From CAYLJJ01 sp964384025 (GTDB lineage Bacteria; Myxococcota_A; Bradymonadia; UBA7976; UBA1532), in the NCBI GenBank assembly GCA_964384025.1, contig CAYLJJ010000020.1, forward strand, positions 8,696 to 72,695: a stretch of DNA of 64,000 bases, written 5' to 3'. The notes beneath the pieces are model-generated. The model was not told where the DNA came from. It searched no databases and saw nothing but the letters and a program-made list of their open reading frames with translations. The translations under genes were made by a program, and so were the position numbers. Positions 33,669 to 44,200 of the stretch are shown piece after piece. The first letter of the stretch is position 1, and each line of letters opens with the position of its first letter.

Positions 33669-36600
33669 TTAACGACTCTTCAGGTTGAGCTTTTTTCCTG
33701 CGGGGGCTTTAAGCGCTGGAATGGGCGCGGCGCTGATCTTCTTCTTGAGCAGCCTGATGGCAGTGTCCAGTTGAAGATCTCCGCCCTTAAAGGTGGCGTG
33801 GGGCAGATTATCCACATGGATATCAGGGGTGATCCCCTCCCCTTCGATGATCCACTTTCCCTCGGGGCCGAACATGCCAAACTCAGCTGCGGTGACGATG
33901 CCCTTATCCACTAAGCGGTTGGAAGAGCTGAGCCAGATCCCACCACCCCAGGTGCGGATCCCCAAGATCGGTCCCAACTTAAGGCGACGAGCCGCCTCTA
34001 AGATCGCCTCACCATCAGAGGCAGTCCGACCATCACAGAGGAAGATCAGATAGCCCCGAAAAGCGAACTGCATATTGGTGATGCTGGGTTCAGTAACGCG
34101 CTCACTCCAAGCCCCCCAAGCTCTCCGCAGCAGCTTCTCAATGATCCAACTATCGATGTTGCCGCCTCGGTTGTGACGCAGGTCGATGATCAGCCCAGGT
34201 CGCTTGAAGACCGGGTAGAAGCCTCGCGCCCAAGCCGCGATATCCTTAGCCCCCATCGCCCGCAGGTGCAGGTAGCCGATCTCTCCTCCACCCTGCTCCT
34301 CTACCCGTAAGCGTCGACTGTACTCCCATTCGTGGTAACGCAGCTCCTTCTCCTGCTTGGCGCTGATCGCCTTGACGATCAGATCTCGGGCAGGCCCACC
34401 CGCCTTGGGCTTCACCCGCAGCAACACCTGTTTCCCCGCTTGCCCACGCAAAAGCGCGCCCAGATGGAGGTTCTGTTCGATCCCACGACCGTTGACGCTG
34501 AGGATCAGATCCCCCTCCTCAAGCTGAAGATCTGGCGCAGCCAAAGGAGCACAGCGTTCTGGCTCATCTGGATCGGAGCGATAGATATGCTCTATTCGCC
34601 AACCTCCTGCTTGAACCTCTCGCTCTATCCGAGCGCCTAAACTTCCGGTCTTGATCTCATCGTGGCCCTTGGGATGATCCCCGCCATAGACAAAGATATG
34701 AAGGGCGGCCAGCTCACTGCTCATCTGCGCCATGAGATCGGAGAGCTCAGCTCGACTGCGTACCCGAGAGACCAGCGGGAGGTAACGCTCCAGCATCCCT
34801 GGCCAATCCACCCCATGCATCCCAGGATCATAGAAATAGTCACGCTCCAGCCGCCAGGACTCGATAAACATCTGACGCCACTCCTCTCGTGGCTGAACAG
34901 AGAGTCTCCAGTCCTTTAGCTGGATCTGGTTCTTGCTCTTCAGCTTGATCTTCTCAGCTTTGGCATCCACGACATGAATAGCCTTCTTGAGCCTGATCAT
35001 CAGACTCCTTCCATCAGCGGAGAGCTGAAAAGAGTGGATCTTCTCAGCGACGGTGACCACCTTGGGCTTGGCGCTGTAGCCCACTTTAAAAGCCTTGAGG
35101 CTCTTGTTCCCGCTGCCCAACTCCTCCTCAACCCAAAAGAGGAGTTCTCCATTGCTTGTCAACTCACTGAAGTTCCCAGGGGGAACGGGGACCTCATAGA
35201 GCCGCGCTGAGAGTCCATCAGCTTTGATCTGGAGCTTCCTACTCTTCCCCTTTTTCTTGCTGTTCTTCTCCTTGTTATCGCTTTCCTCTCGCTTGAGCTG
35301 AAGCTCGTTGGGGGGAGCAAAAGGAGAGCGCAGCCCTTCCTGGAGCGCCAACATATAGATTTTGCTGCGCTTGTCGAAGAGAGGCTCTGGCTGATATCGT
35401 CCCCAGGGGCTCTTGATCAAGGATTTAAGGTGCCGCTCTGAGATCAGATAGAGCCACTTGCCATCTTTGGAGAAGCGAGGGCTAAAGCTGTTATAGCGAT
35501 CTGTGGTCGCGGTTAATCGAGAGCCTCTCTGCACATCGTAGAGATAGATCTGCTCATTGAGGTTCTCCGCCTCAGTGGAGTATGCCAACCAGCGACTGTC
35601 AGCTGACCATGTGAGCCCCTGAAAACGGCCAAACTTCCCGCGTTGGATCCGCTTATCTTGATCGCGCTTGAGATCATAAATCCAAAGCTGATTGTCTTTG
35701 TCGTGATGAGCGATCAGCCGCCCGTTGGGAGAGGGGAGCCCCTCCCAACGAAGGACCTTGGCCTCTTGGCTGAGCTGAACAGGTTGGCCAACGCCATTTG
35801 CAGGCAGGGTCCAAAGCTCCACCTCCCCCGAAGCGTCAGAGAGGCTCAGGACCCGCTTCCCGTCCGGCATAAAGCGTCCTTCTCGATGACGCACTCCCTG
35901 CGCCTGACTGATCTCCAAGAAACGCCCCTCTTTTCGAGGAGCGACAAAGAGCCGCCCTCGGGCGGTGAGCAGCAGCCGCTCTCCATCTGGGGCAAGATCC
36001 ACAGCACTGAGATACTTCATCGGCTTCTTGATCCAGTGCTCTCGGCTCTGATCGAAGTCGGAGAGCAAGCGGATCGGGATCTCTTGATCTTTGCCTGTCA
36101 GCAGGTCGAGGTGTCGCAGATCAGCGCCCAACTGATAGACAATCTGCCCCTCTGAGAGCGTCGGTCCCAATAGATCCCAGCCGTGATGGTGGCTGTGCTG
36201 CTGAAGATCAGCTCCTTGAGGATCCATAGACCAGATGTTCATAGTCCCATCCCGATCAGAGGCAAAGTAGATCCGCCCTCGCCAGCACATCGGCTCTCGG
36301 CTGCTGCCCTTATAATCCGCCGTGAGGGGGATCGCCTCCTCTTCCCCAGGGGCGAAGCTCCAGAGCTGCTGAACAGTGCCTCCCTGATAGCGTTTGGTGT
36401 GGCTGCCTTGGAAGCGGTAGCGGTTAAAGAAGAGACGACCGTCGAGATAACAACCATCATCAGCTTGAGCCAGTGGCAGGCGCTGGGAGCTGCCAGAGCT
36501 GATATCCAGCTCCAGGAGCTGCATATCGGGGAGCCCAGAGAGGGCATCGGTGGTGTAGATAAGCTGACCTGTGGGGCTCCAGCCCACCGCTCGCTGCCGC

Positions 36601-36923
36601 TTGCTCCCTCCCCAAGTCCAGCGCTGAGGCTGTCCCCCGTCCAGGGGCATGGTGTAGAGGGCCCTGGGACCTTCATAGTGAGCGATAAAGGCCAAAGTCT
36701 GCCCATCCGGCGAGATCACAGGCCCCTCCTCACTGGCAGGGTGGCGAGTCAGACGCACCGCGAGGCCCCCAGAGAGCGGTACCCTCCAAAGATCACCCTC
36801 TGAGACAAAGAGGAGGATTTCACCATGAAGCGCGGGCTGTCGATAGTAGCCTCGCTCTCCCGGCTCTGCTTGAGCAGAGAGCGGAGAGAGTGAGAGGAGG
36901 AGGATAAGCGATCTGAGTGTCAA
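33669..36923 (-). CDS. Tricorn-like S41 family protease
   Basis: A 1084-residue exported protease. Start is TTG with AAGGAG eight bases upstream, opening a signal peptide (MTLRSLILLLSLSPLSAQA). The first ~650 residues form two beta-propellers of WD40/PD40-like repeats (ISPDGQTLAFIAH, FMPDGKRVLSLSD, FSKDGKWLYLIS), then a C1 helical bundle, a PDZ domain (about 770-860) and the S41 catalytic domain. The catalytic pair is Ser969-Asp970 (RTASDGE), with His742 in ELAALHIFVYGGD and a Glu in IIEGEGITPD. In archaeal tricorn a Ser precedes the His (SH); here it is Leu. Exported tricorn homologues are common in environmental bacteria, where they likely degrade peptides. Confidence 0.92.
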   Translation of the reverse strand: MTLRSLILLLSLSPLSAQAEPGERGYYRQPALHGEILLFVSEGDLWRVPLSGGLAVRLTRHPASEEGPVISPDGQTLAFIAHYEGPRALYTMPLDGGQPQRWTWGGSKRQRAVGWSPTGQLIYTTDALSGLPDMQLLELDISSGSSQRLPLAQADDGCYLDGRLFFNRYRFQGSHTKRYQGGTVQQLWSFAPGEEEAIPLTADYKGSSREPMCWRGRIYFASDRDGTMNIWSMDPQGADLQQHSHHHGWDLLGPTLSEGQIVYQLGADLRHLDLLTGKDQEIPIRLLSDFDQSREHWIKKPMKYLSAVDLAPDGERLLLTARGRLFVAPRKEGRFLEISQAQGVRHREGRFMPDGKRVLSLSDASGEVELWTLPANGVGQPVQLSQEAKVLRWEGLPSPNGRLIAHHDKDNQLWIYDLKRDQDKRIQRGKFGRFQGLTWSADSRWLAYSTEAENLNEQIYLYDVQRGSRLTATTDRYNSFSPRFSKDGKWLYLISERHLKSLIKSPWGRYQPEPLFDKRSKIYMLALQEGLRSPFAPPNELQLKREESDNKEKNSKKKGKSRKLQIKADGLSARLYEVPVPPGNFSELTSNGELLFWVEEELGSGNKSLKAFKVGYSAKPKVVTVAEKIHSFQLSADGRSLMIRLKKAIHVVDAKAEKIKLKSKNQIQLKDWRLSVQPREEWRQMFIESWRLERDYFYDPGMHGVDWPGMLERYLPLVSRVRSRAELSDLMAQMSSELAALHIFVYGGDHPKGHDEIKTGSLGARIEREVQAGGWRIEHIYRSDPDEPERCAPLAAPDLQLEEGDLILSVNGRGIEQNLHLGALLRGQAGKQVLLRVKPKAGGPARDLIVKAISAKQEKELRYHEWEYSRRLRVEEQGGGEIGYLHLRAMGAKDIAAWARGFYPVFKRPGLIIDLRHNRGGNIDSWIIEKLLRRAWGAWSERVTEPSITNMQFAFRGYLIFLCDGRTASDGEAILEAARRLKLGPILGIRTWGGGIWLSSSNRLVDKGIVTAAEFGMFGPEGKWIIEGEGITPDIHVDNLPHATFKGGDLQLDTAIRLLKKKISAAPIPALKAPAGKKLNLKSR

Positions 36924-37409
36924 GGGGGCGCTCCTTAAATTAGACGCAGCCTCTGTTCTACTTTGCTTGAAGCGCTTAGTCTTTAGTCGATCTCAGAGCT
37001 TGGTTTTTTTTAAGAACCCAGCCGGGCTATCGCAAACTTTAAAGTTGGGGGTCGAGGGCCTAAAATCTAGATAAAGTTGAAACTTCTGTTCCCTTCAGAG
37101 ACGCTGCTAAAAACGATCATCTTATCGATATTACAGTTTTTTTTGTTTTTCCTCGGTCTGTAATTTCGATGTTTTATTCGTTCGATATGATCTTTTGCGT
37201 AAGATCAGCTTCCAGATGCGTCAAAGTATACAAGTAATTAAATATCCCAGATTATTTATGTATATGGTTGTTGATTCCCATATCCCCCCAAAAAAACTGC
37301 GAATTGATGGGTCCAAGTCGATTCCTCTTTCAAAGAATAGAGATGCAGCAGTTCAATGCATTTGAAATAACTGGAATTGGCAACAAATAACGATAGGAGC
37401 TGCCAAGAG
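36924..37409. other. AT-rich intergenic region between divergent genes
   Basis: A 486-base gap with no convincing gene, markedly A/T-rich from about 36,950 to 37,410, like the first ~200 bases of the following lipoprotein gene. It includes a perfect inverted repeat with 7-base arms (TGATCTT and AAGATCA, 37188-37207, 6-base loop) and long T tracts near 37,003 and 37,137. It must carry promoters for both divergent genes, but no clear -35/-10 pair stands out. Confidence 0.6.
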
Positions 37410-38642
37410 ATGCTGGTTCTACGCCATAGGACAAAGCGAAAGAGTGTACAACTCTGTTTATTGTTCACTGCAACTTCAATGGTTGCCTGTGAATTTGAGA
37501 GCGATGATAGAATCATTTCAGATTCACAAGCTGATACGGGAGTTCAGAATGAAATAACGGGTCCATGTTTGCTCCTTGAAGGTGCTTGGAACATTCAAAG
37601 TGAATCTGATGAACACTACGGGGCGGGGCCCTGGATTCTACTGCGTGCGTCTGGTGAAAGCTGTGAGGCGATAGTAGCCTGTCCAGGCTTCCCAGCGCGG
37701 CCATACTCTGCACAATCCAGAGCAGGTTTACTGGAGCTGCTCCCTCTTGAGCAGGACGCTCAGGGAGGCCATCGAGGCCAAACGGACTACCATCTGACAG
37801 CCTGGAAAATACTGCGTTTAAACGGAAACCACACAGCCTCAGCTGAGGTGCTTAATCGCTACGACGAAGAAGATATTTGGGAGGAGTGGGAAGAGAGTCT
37901 AGAAGGTCTACAGCTGATCGCCGCCGCGCCAGGAGAGCTGCTCTCAGGCTCAGCTCAGCTCCCCTGGGAGAGCTTCGAGCTCACCACCACACAACCTGTC
38001 GAGCAGATCGCTGAGGCGCTGGCGCTGCCTGAGGGCTGGTCTGTTGAAGACAAACAGATCGAGGGAGCGGTGGGTGTTCACTCCGCGACACTGCGCTTTG
38101 CGGGTGATTGGGAGCTGATCCGAGGACGACAGATCAGCATGGAGATCCCCGAGGGTCTAGAGAATTTGGCGGGCGTGGCTCTAGAGGCTGAGGCGGCTTT
38201 GGAGGTCCTGGATATCGGTCCCGCTGTCGAGAGCCATACAGCTGAAGGGGACACCGTTTTGGCTACATGGGGCTCAAGCCAACTGCGCGAAGGCCTCTGC
38301 GAGGAGGGTGCTTGCGTCGCTCGGGTTCGAGGCTCCTGTGGCCTTGGTGGTGTGGCTGGCCAGCTCAACACAAACGGTCGATCACAAGTTGTCCTTGAGA
38401 TGCAGTTTGAGATGGAGTTTCAAGGCTGGAGTGATGCGACGCCTAACGTGAGCGTATTTGGGCTCGATCGACGGAGGCTGGAGGCCAAGCGTGAACAGCT
38501 CTCTGAGGGGGATCTGCTCACCGAGCGCTGGACTTGGGATCTCAGCGGAGAGGAGCGCGTCGCCTTTGTGTTGCAGGTGATGACCTACTGCCACGGTTGG
38601 GGTGACGCGCCTATTCGCCTCCTGAGCGCTCAGGCGATCTAA
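37410..38642 (+). CDS. Lipoprotein of unknown function
   Basis: A 410-residue lipoprotein: basic N-terminus, hydrophobic stretch and lipobox MVAC (signal MLVLRHRTKRKSVQLCLLF). The ATG at 37410 has AGGAG ten bases upstream; a TTG eleven codons earlier is unlikely. The mature part is acidic and beta-rich with scattered cysteines (six or so), for example GACVARVRGSCGLGG in the second half. No known family or active-site motif was recognised. The first ~70 codons are A/T-rich and the remainder is host-like, similar to the mosaic seen in the MopE-type gene. Confidence 0.72.
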   Translation: MLVLRHRTKRKSVQLCLLFTATSMVACEFESDDRIISDSQADTGVQNEITGPCLLLEGAWNIQSESDEHYGAGPWILLRASGESCEAIVACPGFPARPYSAQSRAGLLELLPLEQDAQGGHRGQTDYHLTAWKILRLNGNHTASAEVLNRYDEEDIWEEWEESLEGLQLIAAAPGELLSGSAQLPWESFELTTTQPVEQIAEALALPEGWSVEDKQIEGAVGVHSATLRFAGDWELIRGRQISMEIPEGLENLAGVALEAEAALEVLDIGPAVESHTAEGDTVLATWGSSQLREGLCEEGACVARVRGSCGLGGVAGQLNTNGRSQVVLEMQFEMEFQGWSDATPNVSVFGLDRRRLEAKREQLSEGDLLTERWTWDLSGEERVAFVLQVMTYCHGWGDAPIRLLSAQAI

Positions 38643-38813
38643 AGGTCTCCTGCCCTGAGAAGCTCCGCCTCAGGCTCATATCAAAGCGGGCTGAGTTCTG
38701 CAGATCTTAAATCTCTCTACGGTTGAGCGCCAACCACTCTACGGAGGGGCGAGGTGATACAAGGCTGAGGATCGCTTTATACCGCTCCATCTCCACGACA
38801 ACTGGAGTTCATA

Positions 38814-39659
38814 ATGCCTGAGCTGCCCGAAGTACAAACCCTCGCCCAAGATCTCCAGGCCGCAGGCCTACCAGGCCTAATTTTCCAGAGCGTTCAGCTG
38901 CGCTGGCCTCGGATCATCGCCGCGCCCAGCCCCGAAGAGTTTGTCCAGGCTCTCCCTGGTCGCCACGTCTCTGTTCTGGGGCGCCAAGCCAAATATCTGC
39001 TGATCAAGTTTAGTGGGGGTGGAGCCTTGATTGTCCATCTGCGGATGACAGGTAAGCTGGACCTTTGCTGTGCCTCTAAGCCGAGCGATCGTCATGATCA
39101 CCTGATCTTTGGCCTCTCTGATGGCCGCGAGCTGCGCTACAACGACACCCGTAAATTTGGACGAGTTTGGCTCCTTGAGCAGCCAGAACAGCTTCTTGGA
39201 AAGCTGGGAGTTGAGCCCCTGAGTGCAGAGTTCAGCCCTGCGCGCTTTTTGGCCCTGATGCAGCGGGCACGTATGCTCAAGCCTCTGCTCCTGGATCAGC
39301 ATGTGGTGGCGGGCTTGGGCAATATCTATGTAGATGAAGCGCTCTGGGAGGCACAGCTGCATCCCAGGCGCTTGGCTCAAAGCCTCAGCGATGAGGAGGC
39401 AGAGGCCCTGCGAACAGCGATCATCACCGTCTTAGAGCGGGGGCTGCGCAATATGGGCACTTCTCTGGGCACCGGCGCAGGGAATTTTTACTCTGTAGCG
39501 GGTCGCGCTGGGCGTAACCGAGACGAGCTGCGGGTTTTTCGTCGTACAGGGCTGCCCTGCCCGCGCTGTGAGAGCTTCATCCAACGCTCTCTTCTAGCTC
39601 AGAGAGGGACACACACCTGCCCCAACTGCCAGCGCCTCCCAACAAAAGAGCTTGGATGA
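38814..39659 (+). CDS. mutM: Formamidopyrimidine-DNA glycosylase (Fpg/MutM)
   Basis: A 281-residue base-excision repair enzyme. The catalytic N-terminus MPELPEVQTLAQDL has Pro2 (Schiff-base nucleophile) and Glu3. KYLLIKFSGGGALIVHLRMTG contains the conserved Lys near residue 60; LLLDQHVVAGLGNIYVDEALW includes the H2TH Asn; and a C-terminal zinc finger CPRCESFIQ-CPNC completes the fold. It removes 8-oxoguanine and other oxidised purines and nicks the site. Length is as usual for the family (about 270-280). It stands alone, with a 171-base leader and no obvious operon partner. Confidence 0.96.
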   Translation: MPELPEVQTLAQDLQAAGLPGLIFQSVQLRWPRIIAAPSPEEFVQALPGRHVSVLGRQAKYLLIKFSGGGALIVHLRMTGKLDLCCASKPSDRHDHLIFGLSDGRELRYNDTRKFGRVWLLEQPEQLLGKLGVEPLSAEFSPARFLALMQRARMLKPLLLDQHVVAGLGNIYVDEALWEAQLHPRRLAQSLSDEEAEALRTAIITVLERGLRNMGTSLGTGAGNFYSVAGRAGRNRDELRVFRRTGLPCPRCESFIQRSLLAQRGTHTCPNCQRLPTKELG

Positions 39660-39755
39660 AGCCTCAAAGCTGGGGGCTCTAGTTGGTGCCTACATGAGCA
39701 CCGCGCCCTCTCCCCTGATATGCTCTCCTATCGAGATGAGAGGAGCTTAAGGACG

Positions 39756-41051
39756 ATGGGACACCAGGGGCATCTAAAACAGGAGTATCGAGATCTCGTT
39801 CAGCGCCTTGAGGCGGGGCCGGTGGGGCTCCCCAAGCCAAAGACAGAGCCCGCAGAGCTGGGTTGGCGAGAGATCTTGGAGATCCTCTATAGCCCTGAAG
39901 AGGCTGCTCTAGCGGCGCAGCTTCCGACCCGGCCTGCGAGCCTTAAGCGCATCGCGACCCGCCTCAAAATGAAGCCTGAGGTGCTGGAGCCGCGCCTGGA
40001 GGCGATGGCTGACAAGGGCTTGGTGATGGATCTGCTCCATCCAGAGACCAAGAAGCGACGCTACCTGCTGGCGCCCCCCGTGGTGGGATTCTTCGAGTTC
40101 TCTCTCATGCGCGCCCAGGACACGATCCCTAAGGCGCGTATGGCTCGGGCATTGGACGCTTACACCCACGGGGATGACACCTTCGCTCAAGAGGTCTTCG
40201 GGTATGAAACCCTGCTGGGTCGAACCCTGGTTCATGAGACGCTCTTGAGCGATCAGGAGCTGCCTGACGTGCTCCCCTGGGAGCGCGCTACGGCGCTCAT
40301 CGAGGAGGCGCGGAGCCTCGCGGTGGCGCTCTGCTACTGCCGCCACAAGGCGGAGCATCTAGGGAATCGCTGTGATGTGGAGTTGGATAACTGTATGTCC
40401 CTTAACGCGGGAGCGGACTTCATCATCCGACGCGGCTTTGGGCGCCGCGTTGAGCGCGCCGAGGCTCTGGACCTGCTGCAAGCTTCTCGAGAGGCAGGCT
40501 TGGTTCAGATCGCCGACAATGTACAGCGCCGACCCAGCTATATTTGTAACTGCTGTGGCTGCTGCTGTGGTCAGCTTCAAGCCATCAATGACTTTGATCT
40601 ACGAGCGGTCAACCCCAGCCCCTTCATCCCCGAGCCTCGGGCCGAGCGCTGCAATGGCTGCTCTCGCTGCGCCCGAGCCTGCCCTATCGGGGCGATCTCC
40701 ATGGAGCCTCAGAGGAGCGAGGGGCGGCGTAAGACCGGGCTCGCTCCTGAGATCAACTCAGAGCGCTGTATCGGCTGCGGCGTCTGCGCCAGCGCCTGTC
40801 GCCGAGATGCTCTACCCATGCAAGCTCGAGCCTCGCGACCTCAGGTCCCTCAGAACAGCATAGAGCGGGTGATCCGCCAGAGTATGGAGCGGGGGCGCTT
40901 GGCTCACCTGCTCTTTGACGCAGGAGATAGCCTGGGCAGCCGCTTCCTCAACCAGAGCCTACAGATCATCTCTGGTCTGCCTGGAGTAGAGCGCCTGCTC
41001 GCCCAGGAGCAGCTGCGCTCCCGCTTTATCCGCTATGTATTAAAGGGATAA
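39756..41051 (+). CDS. 4Fe-4S ferredoxin-type protein with winged-helix-like N-terminus
   Basis: A 431-residue cytoplasmic protein. The first ~100 residues look like a helix-turn-helix/winged domain (PASLKRIATRLKMKPEVLEPRL). The middle has a cysteine-rich CYCRH and CDVELDNC region and then the unusual CNCCGCCCG motif; the C-terminal third holds two ferredoxin clusters (CNGCSRCARACP and CIGCGVCASACRRD; the second lacks the final Pro). Such proteins occur widely in anaerobes and deltaproteobacteria as Fe-S sensor or electron-transfer proteins. The start is uncertain: ATG 39756 has AAGGA only two or three bases upstream, and ATG 39720 has none. Confidence 0.85.
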   Translation: MGHQGHLKQEYRDLVQRLEAGPVGLPKPKTEPAELGWREILEILYSPEEAALAAQLPTRPASLKRIATRLKMKPEVLEPRLEAMADKGLVMDLLHPETKKRRYLLAPPVVGFFEFSLMRAQDTIPKARMARALDAYTHGDDTFAQEVFGYETLLGRTLVHETLLSDQELPDVLPWERATALIEEARSLAVALCYCRHKAEHLGNRCDVELDNCMSLNAGADFIIRRGFGRRVERAEALDLLQASREAGLVQIADNVQRRPSYICNCCGCCCGQLQAINDFDLRAVNPSPFIPEPRAERCNGCSRCARACPIGAISMEPQRSEGRRKTGLAPEINSERCIGCGVCASACRRDALPMQARASRPQVPQNSIERVIRQSMERGRLAHLLFDAGDSLGSRFLNQSLQIISGLPGVERLLAQEQLRSRFIRYVLKG

Positions 41052-41241
41052 ATGGAGCATTTTTACCAGGATAGGGAATTTATCTCAGGCTAGAGTCCCT
41101 ATACCACGCCCTTCTCATTTACGTATGCGCCCGGTGGTTGAGATGCTGCTCGAGACCTGTTTCAAGCACAGGAGTGATTGACTTATCCCTTGACGATGCA
41201 CTTGAATTTGTTTGCACGCGCATATCTTGGGAGATATCTCC

Positions 41242-44200
41242 ATGCGAGCTACTCAAGGGATCTGGTTTGTGGCGTTTATCGCCATCTCTAGCTCTTCGGG
41301 CTGGGCTTACATAGAAGACACAGGAGGCTGCGACTCAGATGAGAACTGCTCAGGCAGCAGCTGCCTCTCGATAGAGGGAGAGGAGTCGGTCTGCGTTGGC
41401 CAGCCCTGTGAGGAGGACAGCGACTGCCTCTCAGGCAACTGCGAGTCCTTTGGAGGTGAGAGTTACTGCTACTCCTGCGCAGGGGAGAGCCCCATTGGCT
41501 GTGGTGGGGATGATGACTGTGAGGGCGCTGAGATCTGCGTCAGGACAGATGAGTGCTTCCCTCTAGAATGTATGTGTGAGTATGGGATGTGGAAGTGCTC
41601 TTCAGATTGTGATGGGGGTGTCTGCGCGGTCTGTCCTGGCCCTGATCCCATCTGCATCGGCTTCTGTAGCCGAGATGAAGATTGCCCTGATGAGCAGTAT
41701 TGTAGCTCCCTACACCGTTGCTTGGATGGCTGTCGAACAGCGCCAGACTCCTGCCCTATGCGGCAATCTTGTCACCCTCTCAAGCGTGTCTGCCGCCAGT
41801 GCCCCTACCGTGACGACAACTCCATGGATTGCCACTTTGTAGACGCCTCAGAGCCTCGACGCCTGATCATGGATGATCGAGGAGGTCAGGGAGAGGGCTA
41901 TAGCTTCAGCTTTGACTCCACCCCTGGGGAAGACCCCCGCAGCTTCTGCCCCCACTGTAGCTTGGCTGTCTTTGTCGCCGATGTAGGCTTGGACCTCAAC
42001 GAGTTGAAACTGCTGGGCTTTAACCAGCCCCGCTTTCAGAACATCCAGGGCATCATCACCGCTCTAGATCAGCTCCTCCAGATGGACACAAGTGAGCTTG
42101 AGCAGCTGGCTCAGCAGATCGTCGATCAAGCTGAAGGGGAGGGAGAGAGCTTAGAGTTGGAGGCTGTGGTGGAGCAGCTTCAGGGCTTGATCACCAAGAT
42201 TACCGAGCAGAAGGGGCGCATTGAAACTCTCCTCAACATCCAAAACCTCGCCTTTGATTTTGATAGCCTCAGCTTCCGCGATCTGGTTCGTGGGATGGGC
42301 TTTAAGATGGACTCTGCCTTCCGCGCGGACTTTAACGATCCCAATGATCCCAAGAAGAGCTCTGGCCTGCGCGTGTATGACCTGGATGAGTTTCTCCATG
42401 CGATGGCAGAGCAGGTCCCTGGGGGGGTCGTAGAGAGCATCCGGACTCTCCTTGGGCAGGTCCCCAATCTGCCTGGAGCCTTTGAGATCTCGGGGGATGA
42501 TGATGATCCTCTTAAGCCCTTTCAGTTTCATGGAATTCACAGCAACCTGACGATCAAGCAGCGGAGCTATACCCTGACGGGCAATGACGTGGCGCTCCTG
42601 GTCTATACCCTCGTCAACGACACCCAAAGGATCCTCCCTCTGGTTCAAGTCGCCTTTATCGCTGACTTTGATATCCCCCCCCAAGCCAAAGATCTCAAGA
42701 CCGCCTTTGATCCCCTGAGCAAGAGCATCATGGTCTATGATCTACATCCCTATGCTGAGCCTGAGAAGCACTATTGGTTTGGGGTCGCGCCCAGCTCTCT
42801 CAGCGCGGGGCCTCCCCATTTCCTCTTCAGCAACTACAACCTGGATAAGAACCTCAGCCTCTCCCAATCAGCTCGCTCCATCAACGAGAAGCGGATGAAG
42901 TTTTTCCTCTGGCACCCCTCTGTCAGTGGAGATCATGATGATGCTGAGGGCAAGAGCGAGAAGCAGGGGGCGATCTCCCTGATGATGGCTGAGCCGATGA
43001 TGCCAGGAGATGAGCGCAGCGTGGCTTTCTGTATGGCGGGGGCGGTGGGCAGCGCTGAGGGCTCCGTGAAGGCGGAGCTACAAGCCAAGCTGAGCGCCTG
43101 TGTGGGTCTCTACGATCTGCTGACCGCGGAGTGCGGGAATGGCTCTATCGAGCTGGGTGAGATCTGTGATGGTGGGGAGGGGTGCAGCAGCAGCTGTCGG
43201 CCCAAGCGCTGTGGAGATGGAGAGCAGACAGAGGGAGAGGGCTGTGATGATGGCAACCTGGAGAACAACGATGGTTGTAGCCGCACATGCCAAGTTGAGC
43301 GCTGCGGAGATGGAATCAAGCAGCGCGATGAGGAGTGTGATGATGGCAATGACTCCAACGACGATAGCTGTCTAAGGGGCTGTGTTGCAGCACGCTGTGG
43401 AGATGGTATCCTGCGCCGCTGTGTTCCTGAGAGCGGTGACTACTGTGGAGAGCCTCTTTGCGGGCCAGGGGCGTTCTGCCTCAAAGGGGATCTGAGGATC
43501 AATGAAGTTCCAGATGAGATCGCGGGCCGACCCAATACAGGGGCCTTTGAGCACCTCGAAGATCTACAGCGGCAGAGGCTGAGGTATGGGATCTCCTTTG
43601 ACCTGCTCGGTGAAGAACGGATCGATATGGAGTTCTATGATGAGTTTCAGTTGGGAACAGGCCCTGTCACGGTTCGTTTTGAAGGTGATCGCTTCTTAAG
43701 AGAGAGCGTGGGGCCCTCTCTCAGCGGAAGCACCTGGAGGCTTTATCTCAGGGATCTTGACCCAGGAAATCCGCTCGGCATTGAAAACTTTGAGGTTGAG
43801 CAGGTTCGGAGCGAGGGGAGGATAAGCCGCTCTGGGTTTGGATTGCTGTTCTCAGAACTCAGATTTGATCCAGATCTCTTAACAGCTACCGTGGAGCGAG
43901 CAGAGGAGGAGGGACTGATGCTTCACCAAGTGCTCTTCTCCCAGCCTTTTGAGATCGATCAGCTGAGACTGCGCTTGGAGCGCTTTGATCCTCAAAGCCC
44001 GAGACAACACAGCACAGATCTAGCCTTTGGTGACTGTGATCTTCAAAACCATCTAGAGGAGCGAGAGCGTCTGATCCCTGAGGAGTGCGATGATGGCAAC
44101 GTCTCCAACTTCGACACCTGCACAGTGAGCTGTCAACACGCCCGCTGTGGGGATGGTTTTACACAGCGGGAGTTAGGGGAGGAGTGTGACGAGATCGATG

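Noticed and set aside
36183..36803. 206-codon plus-strand frame
   Set aside because: Antisense to the tricorn-like protease, without recognisable domains.
38650..38672. CCTGAG...CTCAGG inverted repeat after the 410-aa lipoprotein as a terminator
   Set aside because: Stem of only six pairs, long loop, and no T-run follows.
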